Source of the DNA: Aradus depressus
Lineage: Eukaryota > Arthropoda > Insecta > Hemiptera > Aradidae
Direction: 5' to 3'
Length of the DNA stretch: 64,000 nt
NCBI GenBank assembly: GCA_963662175.1
Contig: OY759219.1
Location: forward strand, 24,780,908 to 24,844,907
How positions within the stretch are numbered: the stretch's first letter is position 1; every line of letters begins with the position of its first letter. Position numbers and translations under genes: made by a program. Below the pieces are notes generated by a model. The model was not told the origin of the DNA. It worked only from the letters and a program-made list of their open reading frames with translations, and searched no databases. This document shows, one piece after another, positions 19,929 to 30,769 of the stretch.

Positions 19929-20635
19929 TTGTATTCTATTCACTTTATGGAACATTGTACATTCAGAACATCTCATTAAATTTCCCCTTCAGTTAAGCCC
20001 TGATCAAAATCAATCCTTCATTTATTTGAAATTTATTTTCCAAGAAATAGACTAGAAATAATCCCTCTGAACTGTTTTATTTTATTCATTTATTTTGGTT
20101 TATTTATTTGATAGAAATGTGATAGCCAGAAGTCTTATTAAATACAAAATCCAAACATTCCCTTCAGTCTTGACAGGTTTCTACCAATATCGGCAACAGC
20201 TCCCTCCCCAACCCACCCCCTGCCTTCCTGGAGAAGAACAAAATATCAGAAGACCGCCCCCGGCTAGTCCTCAAGGGTGGATCTTTCATTAGGTCTCCGG
20301 ATATTGGATTACCATATCCAATATTGTTGACATTTACATTTTTCAATCAGATGCCTTCTTCTTTTCCTTGACTAGATGTGTCTTGTTAAGTTTCTTCGGT
20401 GGATCTTGAAACCGGATCCCAACTCAATGATTGAAATTCTGAGGACGTCCGATCTCCTTCTTCATTCTCTTTTGTTTTATTTTGTTTTATTTATTTTTTT
20501 CTGGAAGTTTAATTTTCTTAATTTAATTTTTCTTTATCAAATTTCTTTAGAGAACCTAGCCAATTCTATATATTTCGTTTGCAGAGACGATATTTAATTT
20601 AATCGGATTTTTTTTTGTCGTTGTTTAAAAAGATG
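19929..20635. other. Unique sequence, nothing recognised
   Basis: Short overlapping frames on both strands at 20095-20350; a T-rich 73-codon frame at 20376..20597 is low complexity. Confidence 0.4.
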
Positions 20636-20740
20636 CTCTTCCTCCAAAATCAATCGATCGTTTGAGCTAAGAATGAATAGTTACTAATATAATAATCGTT
20701 AAAAATTTGTGTCGATACATTCATTAGGATTTCTAAGTTC
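20636..20740 (+). repeat. R-B repeat, short head part
   Basis: CAAAATCAATCGATCGTTTG and TTTGTGTCGATACATTCATT in correct order. Confidence 0.65.
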
Positions 20741-20762
20741 TTCATACACTGCAGTATTTATT

Positions 20763-20880
20763 AAGTCGTGGCTGAAGATGATAGCAATACCGACAGAACT
20801 CCCATATATTATACATACGTTTTTCTATATTTTTTATTAAATGTTTCACAACATATCTGCAAAAAATGTTAAGTATCAAA
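20763..20880 (+). repeat. R-G repeat
   Basis: AGTCGTGGCTGAAGATGATA, CTCCCATATATTATACATAC and TTTCACAACATATCTGCAAA + AAATGTTAAG match 42962..43520 without the 414 bp insertion present there. Confidence 0.7.
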
Positions 20881-20938
20881 AAAATTAATTAATGCAGTTA
20901 AATTACGAATTTACTTTGTGTCAATACATTCTTTTCGA

Positions 20939-21285
20939 GGGCGCGGGTAGCTCAGTGGTATACGTGCTTGTCTTCTGAGCTCAAGATCGTGGGTTCGAAA
21001 CCCAACCGAGGCCCTTAGTTTATTTTATCTGGGAGGTAAAATAAATTTAAGCACGCCGTCCTTCAGATAGGACGTTAAGCGATGGTCCCGAGCCTGTACG
21101 ATGTCAGGTACTCGTTAAAGACTCCTACCCTAGGTGAATAAAAATGTAGGGTAGGCAAAATTTAGGACTCACACAGTAGAGTCGAGCTCATGTCCACCAG
21201 AGTGGCGAAAGAGCGCTCTGGTAGTAGGCGATATGACCTCGTAGTTGAAGCCCGGGCATGAGTCATAAAACCTAACCTAACCTAA
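20939..21285 (+). mobile_element. R-A SINE, full-length copy 2
   Basis: Intact A box (TAGCTCAGTGGTATACG) and B box (GGTTCGAAACCC) and three CCTAA units at 21271-21285. Inserted after an R-B core (TGTGTCAATACATTC). No clear target duplication. Confidence 0.9.
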
Positions 21286-21339
21286 ATTTTTTTCAACGGA
21301 TGTTATTAGACAGAGAAATAAAAGACATCGACATATATT

Positions 21340-21515
21340 ACTTTTTCGCGGAACCGGCCGAAAGAAGGGATCAGAGGGGCAATTCAACTCAAAAATAACT
21401 GCCGATGTAATAAATATATCGATACATTTAGTATGAGGATTCCGAAGCCCCTAAGTAAGTGAATTATTGATTTCTAATCCAAACAGTCGATTGTTTTTGG
21501 AAGGACAGCGTAGAC
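21340..21515 (-). repeat. R-B repeat (minus)
   Basis: GGCCGAAAGAAGGGATCAGA, ACTGCCGATGTAATAAATAT, then AAACAGTCGATTGTTTTTGG. Confidence 0.7.
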
Positions 21516-21954
21516 ATTTATTAGACAGGTATATAACAAAATATTGAATTAAAACACACTTAAATGTGCAGATATAAAATTTTACAATTTCAAAAAAAGT
21601 TTCTCATCGCGACAATCATATCATCTTAATTTTAAAATACAAAAGGATTTACATTTCTCTATCTTATGTCTCTTCCATACTCTAGTCGTCCCATTTAGTC
21701 TCAAAGGTCGTCCAAATTTGTTTCCAAAAATGAGTTTTACTGAAGGATGGTACATTTATTCATAGCCGAGTTTTACAATTTGCACAAGAAGATGAAGGCC
21801 TTCCGAGGGTCAAATTCAAATTAGGTACTCCATTGACTTGCAACAGAAGATACTAACGAATAAATTATAAAAACTAAAAAATATATATTAAGAAAATTTG
21901 AAAAAGTCCTTTCCCTATTTATGGTGAGCGCTTTCGGTTGTTATAATTATAAAA
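21516..21954. other. Unique AT-rich sequence, nothing recognised
   Basis: No frames above 60 codons and no landmark of the repeat families. Confidence 0.45.
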
Positions 21955-22352
21955 AAGTGAATCAACGGCTATGAACTTCCCCAGCACGAATTAATCAATT
22001 ACGTTCTCGCTCTCCCTCCAAAGCCAATTTGAGCTAAAACTCAAAATTTGTCTGAATCATTATACTAAATTTTGTGTTTATAAATTCATTACAACGGCAA
22101 TTATTAGGATTTTTGTGTTGTCTCCCTCTCCCCTTCGGCCGATTCCGCTGAAAATTAAGAGGTGTCGTCCTTATGTGGTTTTAAATTCACAAATGATATT
22201 TAATTTACGGCAGTTATTAAAGTTTTTGAGTAAAGCCTCCCCCTCATTTACCCCTTCAATCAAGAGGTCAGAAAACATGAATTTCCATTGAGAACTCCGC
22301 ATCGAATTTCTGACTGATTACATAACTATCCCTATACTTTGTATAACTGGGG
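21955..22352 (+). repeat. R-B repeat, head to tail
   Basis: ATGAACTTCCCCAGCACGAA at the head; tail with GACTGATTACATAACTATCC, CCTATACTTTGTATAACTGG and GGAAGTACA, preserving both stems of the terminal hairpin. Confidence 0.85.
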
Positions 22353-22444
22353 AAGTACAAGAACTGAATTGTTCCAATACTAGCAAAAAAAACACATGTG
22401 TAAGGGTAGTGGGGTAGTGTAACTGAGTAACGAACAAGAGGTGA

Positions 22445-22760
22445 GGGCGCTATCATCTCAGTGGTATGCGTGCTTGTCTTCTGAGCTCAAGATCGTGGGT
22501 TCGAAACTGGGAGGTAAAATAAACTAAAGCACGCCGTCCTTCGGATGGGACGTTAAGCGATGGTCCCGAGCCTGTACGATGTCAGGTACTCGTTAAAGAC
22601 CCCTACCCTAGGTGAATAAAAATGTAGGGTAGGCAAAATTAAGGACTCCCATAGTAGAGTTGGGCTCGTGTCCACCAGTGTGACGAAAGAGTGCTCTGGT
22701 AGTAGGCGATATGACCTCGTAGTTAAAGCCCGGGCATGAGTCAAAACCTAACCTAATCTA
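22445..22760 (+). mobile_element. R-A SINE copy 3, internal deletion
   Basis: After the B box (GGTTCGAAAC) the 30 bp CCGACCGAGGCCC... segment is missing and the body resumes at TGGGAGGTAAAATAAACT. Tail CCTAACCTAATCTAA. Confidence 0.88.
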
Positions 22761-22859
22761 AAATAGAGGTCACTCTTCGACTATGTACTTCAGTGACAAG
22801 ATTCTTTCGGTGAAGACAAATTGTGAAGCCAAAAAAAATTGTGATTTTTTAAAAATAAA

Positions 22860-23205
22860 GAATATTATGTTATTTTCAGCCAAATCGACCATAGGGAAGG
22901 GGGGAATTAGGGGGGAGGCTTAACATAGAAACTATGATAACTGCCGATAGACTGAATGTACGATAAGGGCACACTTCTTAACCTGTCAAATTTCAGCGAT
23001 ATCGGCAGAAGCGAAGGGAGGTTCAGGGGAGATATACTCAATTCAAAAACCCATAATGTATTTATCGACACAAAATTTAGTTCGAGGATTTAGGAGCACC
23101 TATATAAGTCAACTGTTGAATATTAGCGCAACGGGTCGACTGGTTTTGGAGAGGGAGCAATTGGCGGTTAATTGATTAATTCGTAGTGGGGAAGTAAATT
23201 GCTGG
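22860..23205 (-). repeat. R-B repeat, near-complete minus copy
   Basis: CAAATCGACCATAGGGAAGG, AGACTGAATGTACGATAAGG, AACGGGTCGACTGGTTTTGG, and GATTAATTCGTAGTGGGGAA at the head; the palindrome is lost. Confidence 0.75.
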
Positions 23206-24263
23206 CTTTTCTTTACCTAATATTCGAGTTTTCAACTATACCAGTTTCAGGAAAATCTTAAAATTTGTATTGTATTTTCTTCTAGGATGGCTGATATACA
23301 GAAAACACTGAAATTATATTGGTATCTCCAACAGTAGAAATGGAATCAACTTGCAGAATTCTCCAGGACAATTTATTCAGTTGTTGACGTGTAACGTCCG
23401 AGTATAGAAAGCAACATGGCTCCTTATCTTTTTTTATTGTTCTCCAAACTTCAAGTTAGAAAAAAAAAAAATTTGAATGGCGGTTTTGAATATACTAAAA
23501 AAAAAGACATGACAACCCTTCTTTTTGGCAATGAATGTGATTCTCCTAACGGAAAATGTTTGTTTTGAAAAGCTTCGGACAGCGTGTATCCTGGTATCTA
23601 TTTAATCTGCGGCACGTGCGAGGGCGGATAACGAGGATCATTGTTCAGTCTAGGGGAGAACTCCGTCTGCCCATTGTCCACCTAGGGGTAGGTCCCATGA
23701 GCCCTTTTTAGTTGGGCACTACCCTTTTTTAGTACCCCTTTCGACCCCTTGACCCTCTAATTGTTATCATCTCCTGGCTTGCAAGGCTACTCTAGCTCTT
23801 TGAGGATTACCCTGCATTTCATTGTATTCCTCCCCCTACTGTCCAGGAGTATTTAACATTTGAGCTTCCTATTGCAGCTTGCACAGGAAACAATATGTTA
23901 ATTATACTTTGTTAAAATCCCTGCATTTGTCTGTTGCAGTCCTGATAGACTGCGAAACCGTTTTTAAGTTAATCCAATTTGTATACATGCGGACTGGGTG
24001 GGAATACGTATCTCTGAATGCGTTGGACTTCCATATTTCTTTGTCTTGTCTTGCCTGCGACTGAAGAACAAAAAGCGTATCTAAGAATCCACGGTCTACT
24101 ATGCTAATTCTAGTTCAAAACATCGATCAAAAAGCTACCATAGATCTTCCTGTTCTACAAGTTCAAAATATACCTGTGATCCTCCACTTCCCACGACTAA
24201 TTTGACTCAAAATAATTGTGTTGTTCTGGAGACGCATACATTTTGAGTTAAGGCACACAGATA
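23206..24263. other. Unique sequence, moderately GC-rich 23.57-24.06 kb
   Basis: CGGCACGTGCGAGGGCGGAT region and onwards lacks repeat landmarks. The frame 23879..24064 (61 codons) resembles nothing known. A piece CTGAAGAACAAAAAGCG at 24061 weakly resembles the 3' UTR motif of LINE/Penelope-like elements. Confidence 0.4.
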
Positions 24264-24880
24264 TTGACGTGAAAACATCTATTCGCTCGTTAAGCACAGT
24301 GATAGCCGGTCAAACTTTCTTGTATTACGAAATACCGTCAAATATCAATCGAGACTAATAATGCGATAACAACGGTTGAGATCACAATGGATAGAGCATG
24401 TTTGTATGTGTTTGTTGTGCAGTGTTTGTTTTGCCTGTGACGTTATCGGGCTAATGTGAGCGCCGGCGGATGATTGTTGCGAATTAGCGTTGTGTAAAAT
24501 TAGAAATTAGTGTAACATGATAACGCGTTTAGATAGGACGTTGATTCGGGTGTCATTGTAAAGAGCTTGAGGAACACTACTAGGACTCAAAGTGAATCAA
24601 TAAAAATATTGGCCAAAATATATGTAAAAATTGGTATTAAATTGAAAATTGCAAAACAATTGAGGGTGTCGTCTCATATGAATCGTAAATATGCGCGGAA
24701 TTATAGAAAACGCAAATCAGAGGAAAGCTCGCATCAAAAGAAATTTAAAAAACCTAAAAAGTCTAGTGCCGAGCAAACGCAAGAGCTACGGCAGCATCGA
24801 AAAGAAAATGAAAAATGATTTTATCCCGACGTTTTCACGGAAAAACTACGGCGTGGACTCTGACTACGCTTTAAGATTTT
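24255..24880 (+). mobile_element. R-D element, copy 2, with basic coding segment
   Basis: Same landmarks as copy 1 (GACGTGAAAACATCTATTCG, GATAGCCGGTCAAACTTTCT, GGATGATTGTTGCGAATTAG, CCCGACGTTTTCACGG). Unlike copy 1 it keeps an open segment (frame 24567..24818) rich in K/R/E/Q: RKYARNYRKRKSEESSHQKK and EQTQELRQHRKENEK near its end. Such basic, glutamine-rich stretches are common at the N-terminus of Helitron and some other transposon proteins, but no catalytic domain follows, so function is unassigned. The copy runs straight into an R-B tail. Confidence 0.75.
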
Positions 24881-24998
24881 TTTTTTAAACTTTTGGAATC
24901 ACAGTTTCTGAAAACATGAAATTTCAGTGATAATACCGAATTTCTAACCAAAATACATAACTTCCCCTATACTTTCTTCAGCTGGGGAATTAAAAGAA
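24881..24998 (+). repeat. R-B tail attached to R-D copy 2
   Basis: CTTTTGGAATCACAGTTTCT, AACATGAAATTTCAGTGATA, then CATAACTTCCCCTATACTTT and CTTCAGCTGGGGAATTAAAA. Confidence 0.8.
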
Positions 24999-25181
24999 GC
25001 CAATATTCATGTACGGACATCCACGTAGTTAACAAACAACATGTTCCGAATTAAACATGGACACGTATTTGGAATTGGAAGGGGAAAGCCTTGGACTGCA
25101 GACAAAGTGAACGGTTTCATATAAGTTATTTAAACATGGAATATTTTTTTTGGAACTAAACTATGAATTAATATGCTTTTT

Positions 25182-25526
25182 GGCGCCGGTAGCTCAGTGG
25201 TATGCGTGCTTGTCTTCTGATCTCAAGATCGTGGGTTCGAAACCCGACCGAGGCCCTTAGTTTATTTTATCTGGGAGGTAAAATAAAGTTAAGCACGCCG
25301 TCCTTCGGATGGGACGTTAAGCGATGGTTCCGAGCCTGTACGATGTCAGCTACTCGTTAAAGACCCCTGCCCTAGATGAATAAAAATTTAGGGTAGACAA
25401 AATTTAGGACTCCCACAGTAGAGGCGGGCTCATGTCCACCAGAGTGACGAAAGAGCGCTCTGGTAGTAGGCGATATGACCTCGTAGTTAAAGCCCGGGCA
25501 TGAGTCATAAAACCTAACCTAACCTA
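25182..25526 (+). mobile_element. R-A SINE, full-length copy 4
   Basis: Begins GGCGCCGGTAGCTCAGTGG, keeps B box GGTTCGAAACCCG and ends CCTAACCTAACCTA. The interval 24999-25181 before it is unremarkable. Confidence 0.92.
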
Positions 25527-25539
25527 TATTTTAAAATTT

Positions 25540-25905
25540 TTATTGTTATTTTGTTTTCTTTCTATTTTTTATATTTCGCACTTTGTGACCTGAGGAAAGG
25601 GCGTAGAACGTCACGAAATGTCGTCGAGAAAAAAAACAGTTCCAGAAAAATTATAAAAATATCTTAATTTTAATTACATTAAAAAATGTATTAATGGTAG
25701 TTATTATTATTATTTTACTCATATTTTCAAGTATTTATTTATTCATTTCATTTAATTTTTTAATAGTCTAGTTAATATTTGTTTTTGGATCTAATTTATA
25801 GTATTATAATATAGTTATGTATCTAATTAGCTATCATAATGTATATATTCTTATGATGTATCATATTACCATGTTATGGTTTAACGGAAATAAATAATAT
25901 AGTTA
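25540..25905 (+). mobile_element. LINE 3' UTR and terminus
   Basis: Parallel to 59905..60303: TATATTTCGCACTTTGTGAC, then a diverged CTGAGGA...GAAATGTCGTCG motif, AT-rich UTR, and terminus ACCATGTTATGGTTTAACGG + AAATAAATAATA. No ORF remains. Confidence 0.75.
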
Positions 25906-26449
25906 TGCCGATGGGGGAGGGATAAGTTACAAACCAACTTATTTCTATAATCATATAATTTAAAGTTACAGCCATGCAGATAACGTTAATAATCTGTTTA
26001 AAGTTACTCCGAATTGAATAACCTGCTAGTAATTAATATTTCTGACGACTTATGAATTGGAATCTGTACCACCCCATTAACCATTCATAAAATGACGACA
26101 AGAGATCCATAAGCACACGAGCTGACATGTCTTGGACAGAGAAAGGCGTCCCGTCCCGGGTATCCGTTATCCCAGTGTCAATAACAAATTAGGAACGTAC
26201 CGTTACGGATGTGTCCCTCAGTGACCTTCTACTGTGGGAACATTATGACTTACACCTCTGTAGACCCAGATATAATAACACTAATAGGTAGCCAGAGATG
26301 GCCACTCTGTAGCTAATCTCTGTAAGTCTTCCATCCCATCGGTAATTGCTACGCCAAGTATTGGAGTCGTAAATGTAATTACAGTAGGATCATAAGAGAA
26401 TCCTATTTGTCTTCAGTTATGCGATTCATTGTTCAACACTTTTTACTTA
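25906..26449. other. Unique sequence, nothing recognised
   Basis: Balanced composition at 26080-26350 with no frame above 60 codons. Confidence 0.4.
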
Positions 26450-26450
26450 T

Positions 26451-26476
26451 ACAGTAAAAACCCCTCTGCAGGGCTT
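26451..26476 (+). repeat. Solo terminal repeat of the 27.35 kb MITE
   Basis: TACAGTAAAAACCCCTCTGC + AGGGC matches the end of the MITE at 27348, without the rest of the element nearby. Confidence 0.6.
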
Positions 26477-26519
26477 TAAAAAAAAAAAATCATTATAATA
26501 TAAATTAAATTATTATCAT

Positions 26520-26610
26520 ACCGAAGGACGGCATGCTCAAGGTTTTGCGAACCGGCGATCTTGGGCTCAGTAAGCAAGTACGCATACCACTGAGCTACTG
26601 GTGCCCTCTT
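26520..26610 (-). repeat. R-A SINE head fragment (minus)
   Basis: CCGAAGGACGGCATGCTCAA, GAACCGGCGATCTTGGGCTC, and CATACCACTGAGCTACTGG; only the tRNA-like head side survives. Confidence 0.75.
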
Positions 26611-26639
26611 TTCGATAATCGTTTTAGTGTATATCAAGC

Positions 26640-27058
26640 AAACTTCTAAAAAGAATGAATTTTAAAACGATTTATCAGAACGGTTTCCAGTATCGGTATA
26701 TCCAGCAAAACTTCGAAAACAAATATTTTATTTAAAATGTGGCTTTTATTATTCATTTGAAAAAAAAATAAAGAAATAAAAAAATAATTAAAAAAATACA
26801 TCGAAAGCATATTGTTATGTGCAAAATAATAGGTAAAAAAAAAATTAAAAAAAAATAAATAAAATAATAATAATAATAAAGAAAATAATAATAATATAAA
26901 AATAATAATAAACATAAAACATAATAATAAAATAAGATAAAATAAAATCAATATAAAATCAATGAACAGGTTTAACGGTATCTAGTAACATGTACTTAGA
27001 CCTACCCTGAAGTAAAATATTTTCAATTTTTGTTCGATTTCGTCAAAATGTAATCAGA
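26640..27058. repeat. A-rich low-complexity tract
   Basis: 26750-26960 is nearly pure A/T with AATAATAAT runs. The 101-codon minus frame across it (F/L/I only) is a by-product. Confidence 0.8.
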
Positions 27059-27059
27059 T

Positions 27060-27270
27060 TTATGTTAGCACACGTGACTTCTTCATTTCAAATTCATAGT
27101 TACAACCGTTTCTGTGTTACGAGTATGCAGGAATTTCCAATCACATACCCACAGACATCGCAAAAATGATCAGAATGTATTAAGGGGACCTTGAAACGTT
27201 GAAATCTCTATCTCAGATTTTCGCACGATTACAATGCATTCTTATACTAAAGGTATAAGAAAATAAAAAT
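27060..27270 (+). repeat. R-H dispersed repeat, longest copy
   Basis: CAATCACATACCCACAGACA, TCGCAAAAATGATCAGAATG, TATTAAGGGGACCTTGAAAC and TTTTCGCACGATTACAATGC. Confidence 0.7.
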
Positions 27271-27347
27271 AATTAAACGATAAAAGATAAGTGAATAAAA
27301 AATGCCTAATATTAATAAATACAATAGATAATTTTGTTGTAAACTAA

Positions 27348-27851
27348 TACAATAAAACCCCTTTGCAACGGACAGGTACGGGACCAAGAAAGTTGCCCTT
27401 TGCAGAAGGGTGTCCGTTGAGGAGGGTTAAAAAAAAAAACTTCATTATATGTATGTAGGTACATAATCAAAACTTTTAAATTGCTTTTATGTTTAATACT
27501 TCATATAAATATAGGTAACGAACAAGATAATTAATTATAGATAATTAAATAAAACACATAATAATAGATATTATTCATTTTAAGTTAATAAACCAAACAG
27601 TAGGTATGTATGCCTGTTTCACAAACAGCGAATAAACAGTAGGTATGTATGCCTGTTTCACAAACAGCGAATAAACAGTAGGTATGTATCTATGCCTGTT
27701 TCACAAACAGCGAATTCTACGAATAATAAAAAGCATTCAAAATTACATTTTTCAAATGAATTCATTTGTAAGTGTCCGCTCAGGAGAGGTAAATTTATCT
27801 CTTGATGACGAAAAATTGGTTGTCCGCGTCCATTAGAAGGGTTTTACTGTT
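27348..27851. mobile_element. MITE-like element with CARTAAAACCC ends
   Basis: Left end at 27350 reads CAATAAAACCCCTTTGCAAC and right end, inverted, CAGTAAAACCCTTCTAATGG (ending 27849). A TA precedes the left end, as expected for a TA-targeting Tc1/mariner or pogo-type element; on the right the TA is not preserved. Left interior GTCCGTTGAGGAGGGTT and right GTGTCCGCTCAGGAGAGGT are also related in inverse. The interior holds a 39 bp minisatellite and no coding sequence. Class inference rests on the end sequence only. Confidence 0.75.
27595..27715. repeat. 39 bp minisatellite, three copies
   Basis: AAACAGTAGGTATGTATGCC + TGTTTCACAAACAGCGAAT starting at 27595, 27634 and 27673. The third copy has a 4 bp insertion; otherwise identical. 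TGTTTC...GAAACA-like inversions (CTGTTT/AAACAG) occur inside each unit. Confidence 0.95.
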
Positions 27852-27854
27852 TCT

Positions 27855-27935
27855 ATATAGTTATAGTATTGTAATCGTGCGAGAATCCGAGATCGAAATC
27901 CGAAAAATTCGTCGGTGAATCAAGTAGAAATTAAA
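27855..27935 (-). repeat. R-H fragment (minus)
   Basis: GTAATCGTGCGAGAATCCGA then GATCGAAATCCGAAAAATTC. Confidence 0.6.
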
Positions 27936-27974
27936 CTTTTTTTTACACTAATATGAAGTAATAAACATTAAAAA

Positions 27975-28414
27975 AAGTTACCGATGAAACACTAGCAATG
28001 TACTTCCCCAGACCGAAATAATGTGAATTCGCTGAAATTTAACATGTCCTCATTGAATTTTGACATTAAATATGAAATTTCATGTCGATACATTACATCG
28101 GCAGTTATTGAGGTTTTTAAATTGAGCCCCCCTGATCCCCCTCTTCCTTTCAGCCTATTCTGCTGAAAATTAATATAATAATTGTCATTATATGAACCTC
28201 CAGTTTCAGTCACATATATAAAATTTCGTGTCGATACAATCATTCTTTCGGGAGTTATTATATTCACAGACACACGAACAGAGAAATGTTTTTTTTTTTC
28301 AAAAATTCGATTTGGAATCTAGAGATCGGAAAACATGAAATTCCGCTGAAAACTCGAATTTCGAATTTTTGACCAATTAGATAATTTTCTAGGAAGCTTT
28401 ATATAGCTGGGGAT
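27975..28414 (+). repeat. R-B repeat, head to tail
   Basis: CAATGTACTTCCCCAGACCG at the head, CATGTCGATACATTACATCG and TGTCGATACAATCATTCTTT, tail CGAATTTTTGACCAATTAGA and TTTATATAGCTGGGGATG. Confidence 0.82.
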
Positions 28415-28904
28415 GTCTTCCAGTCCTTGTTTATAATTAGTGTAAATTCCTTAATAAAATTTAAAAAAATTATTTGTAAAATTAACAGTAGTGTCACATC
28501 TCAAAAATGAAAATAAGCACTTGACATAATTATGTAGAATTAACGTTTAAAAAAAACGTAACAATTAAGTTATTTTCTCCAGTTTTTCTTAGGTGTAAAT
28601 TGTCTAACAAAGAGAAACATCTCAGAAATTTTAAGAGTGGAAAAAAAAACACTTTGCTAAAAAGACAAACATTATGCTTCAAAAAAAAAAAGGCAAGAGA
28701 AGAGACGGACATAGTCTTAAAAAGTGTCTTAATCAGAGTTAATTGTGGTCGGATGTATATGGAGCTAGGAGGGAGAAAAGTTAGGAATGTGATCAGGTAA
28801 CTTCGGAACTCGAACAGAATATCTGCACTCAGAGCAACGACATTTAGATATAGATTAACAATATTACTTACAGGTGTGGTCGGATAGCTTTCGGGGGGCC
28901 TACT
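28415..28904. other. Unique sequence, nothing recognised
   Basis: Poly(A) runs at 28640 and 28681 produce K/F-rich short frames on both strands; no gene. Confidence 0.4.
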
Positions 28905-29025
28905 GATTTTACTTTACGAAGTATATGGTAGTTATGTAATCGATCAGAAATTCGATGTTGAGTATTCAACGGAATTTCAAGTTTTTCGACCTCCTGATGG
29001 ACCTCTAGTTCCAAAAATGTAAAAA
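28905..29025 (-). repeat. R-B tail (minus)
   Basis: TTACGAAGTATATGGTAGTT then ATGTAATCGATCAGAAATTC; immediately precedes the tandem array. Confidence 0.7.
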
Positions 29026-29570
29026 AAAGTATATACGATATCTATAGGATTTCAGGCAAATTGGGAAGTGGGAAAAAAATCTAATAACTGCCATTGTAAT
29101 GAATGTATTGACACGAAATTTCATAATATTCAAGGGCCTATAAGGACAACACATATTAAATTTCAGTGGGGAAATAAGAGGAATGCCTCAACTCAAAAAT
29201 GTATATACGATATCTATTGGATTTCAGGCAAATGGGAAGGGGGAAAAAATCTAATAACTGCCGTTGTAATGAATGTATTGACCCGAAATTTCATATGTAT
29301 ATTCAAGCCTATAAGGACAACACATATTAAATTTCAGTGGGGAGATAAGAGGAATGCCTCACCACAAAAATGTAAAAAAAAGTATATACGATATCCCATT
29401 TCAGGCAAATGGGAAGTGGGAAAAAATCTGATAACTGCCGTTGTAATGAATGTATTGACCCGAAATTTCATATGTATATTCAAGCCTATAAGGGCAACAC
29501 ATATTAAATTTCAGTTCCTCAAAAATCCTTATAACATCCAATGTAATGAATGTATACATATGTATACCTA
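29026..29570 (-). repeat. Tandem array of R-B subrepeats (~175 bp period)
   Basis: Three successive units start with GTATATACGATATC (near 29030, 29202 and 29382) and each contains ATAACTGCCGTTGTAATGAA, TTGACCCGAAATTTCATATG and AGGACAACACATATTAAATT. A 167-codon plus-strand frame (29068..29571) reads through all three units; its protein is itself threefold repetitive and is a by-product of the array. Confidence 0.88.
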
Positions 29571-29599
29571 AAATTTTATATTTAAACTTAAAATCCCAT

Positions 29600-29935
29600 G
29601 AGTATGGCACCTATTCATTTTCCGAGAAATCGGTTAAACGGAATAGGGGCCGAAGAAGATTGTCGACTTAAATACCCTAAAAACTGTCAATCTAATGAAT
29701 ATATCGACACACAATTTAATATGAGAATGTCAGTCACATATTCATTAAACGGTCGAGCAAAAACGTAGTTAATTAATTCATGAAGAGGAATTATAACTGG
29801 TGATTACTTTTTAAGACACCGATGACTTTTTTTGTAATTTTTGGAATCAGGGGAAAACATCGAATTCCGGTGAAAATAAACATCGAATTATAGACCGATT
29901 ACTACCTATCTGGGGAAGTAAAAATTCTCATTGCC
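29600..29935. repeat. R-B pieces, minus then plus tail
   Basis: Minus subrepeat (AATCTAATGAATATATCGAC near 29689) to AATTAATTCATGAAGAGGAA, then a plus-orientation tail (TTTTTGGAATCAGGGGAAAA to CTATCTGGGGAAGTAAAAAT). Confidence 0.7.
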
Positions 29936-30769
29936 AAGAAACATTTAGCCCAGAATTTGAGTGGTTAAAAAATCATTATGTATGTTAAAATTTTGGTATG
30001 TTAAAATTAAAACATGTCCTTCATAAAAACTGTTTTTTTTTTTATCAAAAGAGAAATAAGTATATTATTAAGTATATAAGTATATATGAAATTAAACAAG
30101 CGGCATAAATTCACATACAATGAAAAATTTATTATTTAAGAAAAGAAAAATGTATTTTCCTTAATGCCAATTATTTTTAATTGCATACACTTATTCAAAT
30201 GAAACCTGTGAAAATATGAATAGATGCATTCATGGATATGTATTAAGCATTCCATTTTACTTGGACAGATGTTTTCCTCCATTAAGTGCATCAACAGATG
30301 GGACCGTATCCTTAATAAAGGATTCGATTCACACCTTTTAACACCTTGAATCACTAGTATAATGAATTGACACAAACCAGAATGTCCTTAGAAACAAGAA
30401 GGTGAATTGCAAAATAAATAGTCCTGGAGGAACGGACAACAGAAAGGAAAAACTCGTCTAGACCTACCCGTGAAGTGATGAAGGAAATCATGGCGAATGT
30501 GAAGGTTGGTGTATGGAGAATCTTCGATGAGGCGTTTCTCAACACAGATCAGTTGAGTGCGCGATCCTGCGCGTTAAAGAAGTAGGAGAGTAAAAGGAGA
30601 GGGGCCTTCATGCTTTGGATAACATGGGTACAAAACCCACCCCTGCAATAAATCAATGACCTGGTGAGCAACTTTTACACTTTTGAAATTTGAGCAGTTT
30701 TCAGATTTTGAGTTTTAAGAAGCTTTTGTATTGCCATCCAGACATCAATGACATGAATGGTATACACTA
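29936..30769. other. Unique sequence, nothing recognised
   Basis: Two minus frames (30136..30375, 79 codons; 30354..30545, 63 codons) have normal-looking amino-acid composition but no recognised domain or convincing splice sites. Confidence 0.4.

Noticed and set aside
20939..21010. Functional tRNA genes at the GGCGCCGGTAGCTCAGTGG sites
   Set aside because: All are heads of the same ~340 bp SINE, recur many times with identical downstream body, and lack a proper acceptor stem closing.
26646..26951. 101-codon minus-strand membrane-like protein
   Set aside because: F/L/I/Y only, from an A/T low-complexity tract.
29068..29571. 167-codon protein
   Set aside because: Threefold internal repetition follows the ~175 bp DNA array; it is R-B sequence read through.
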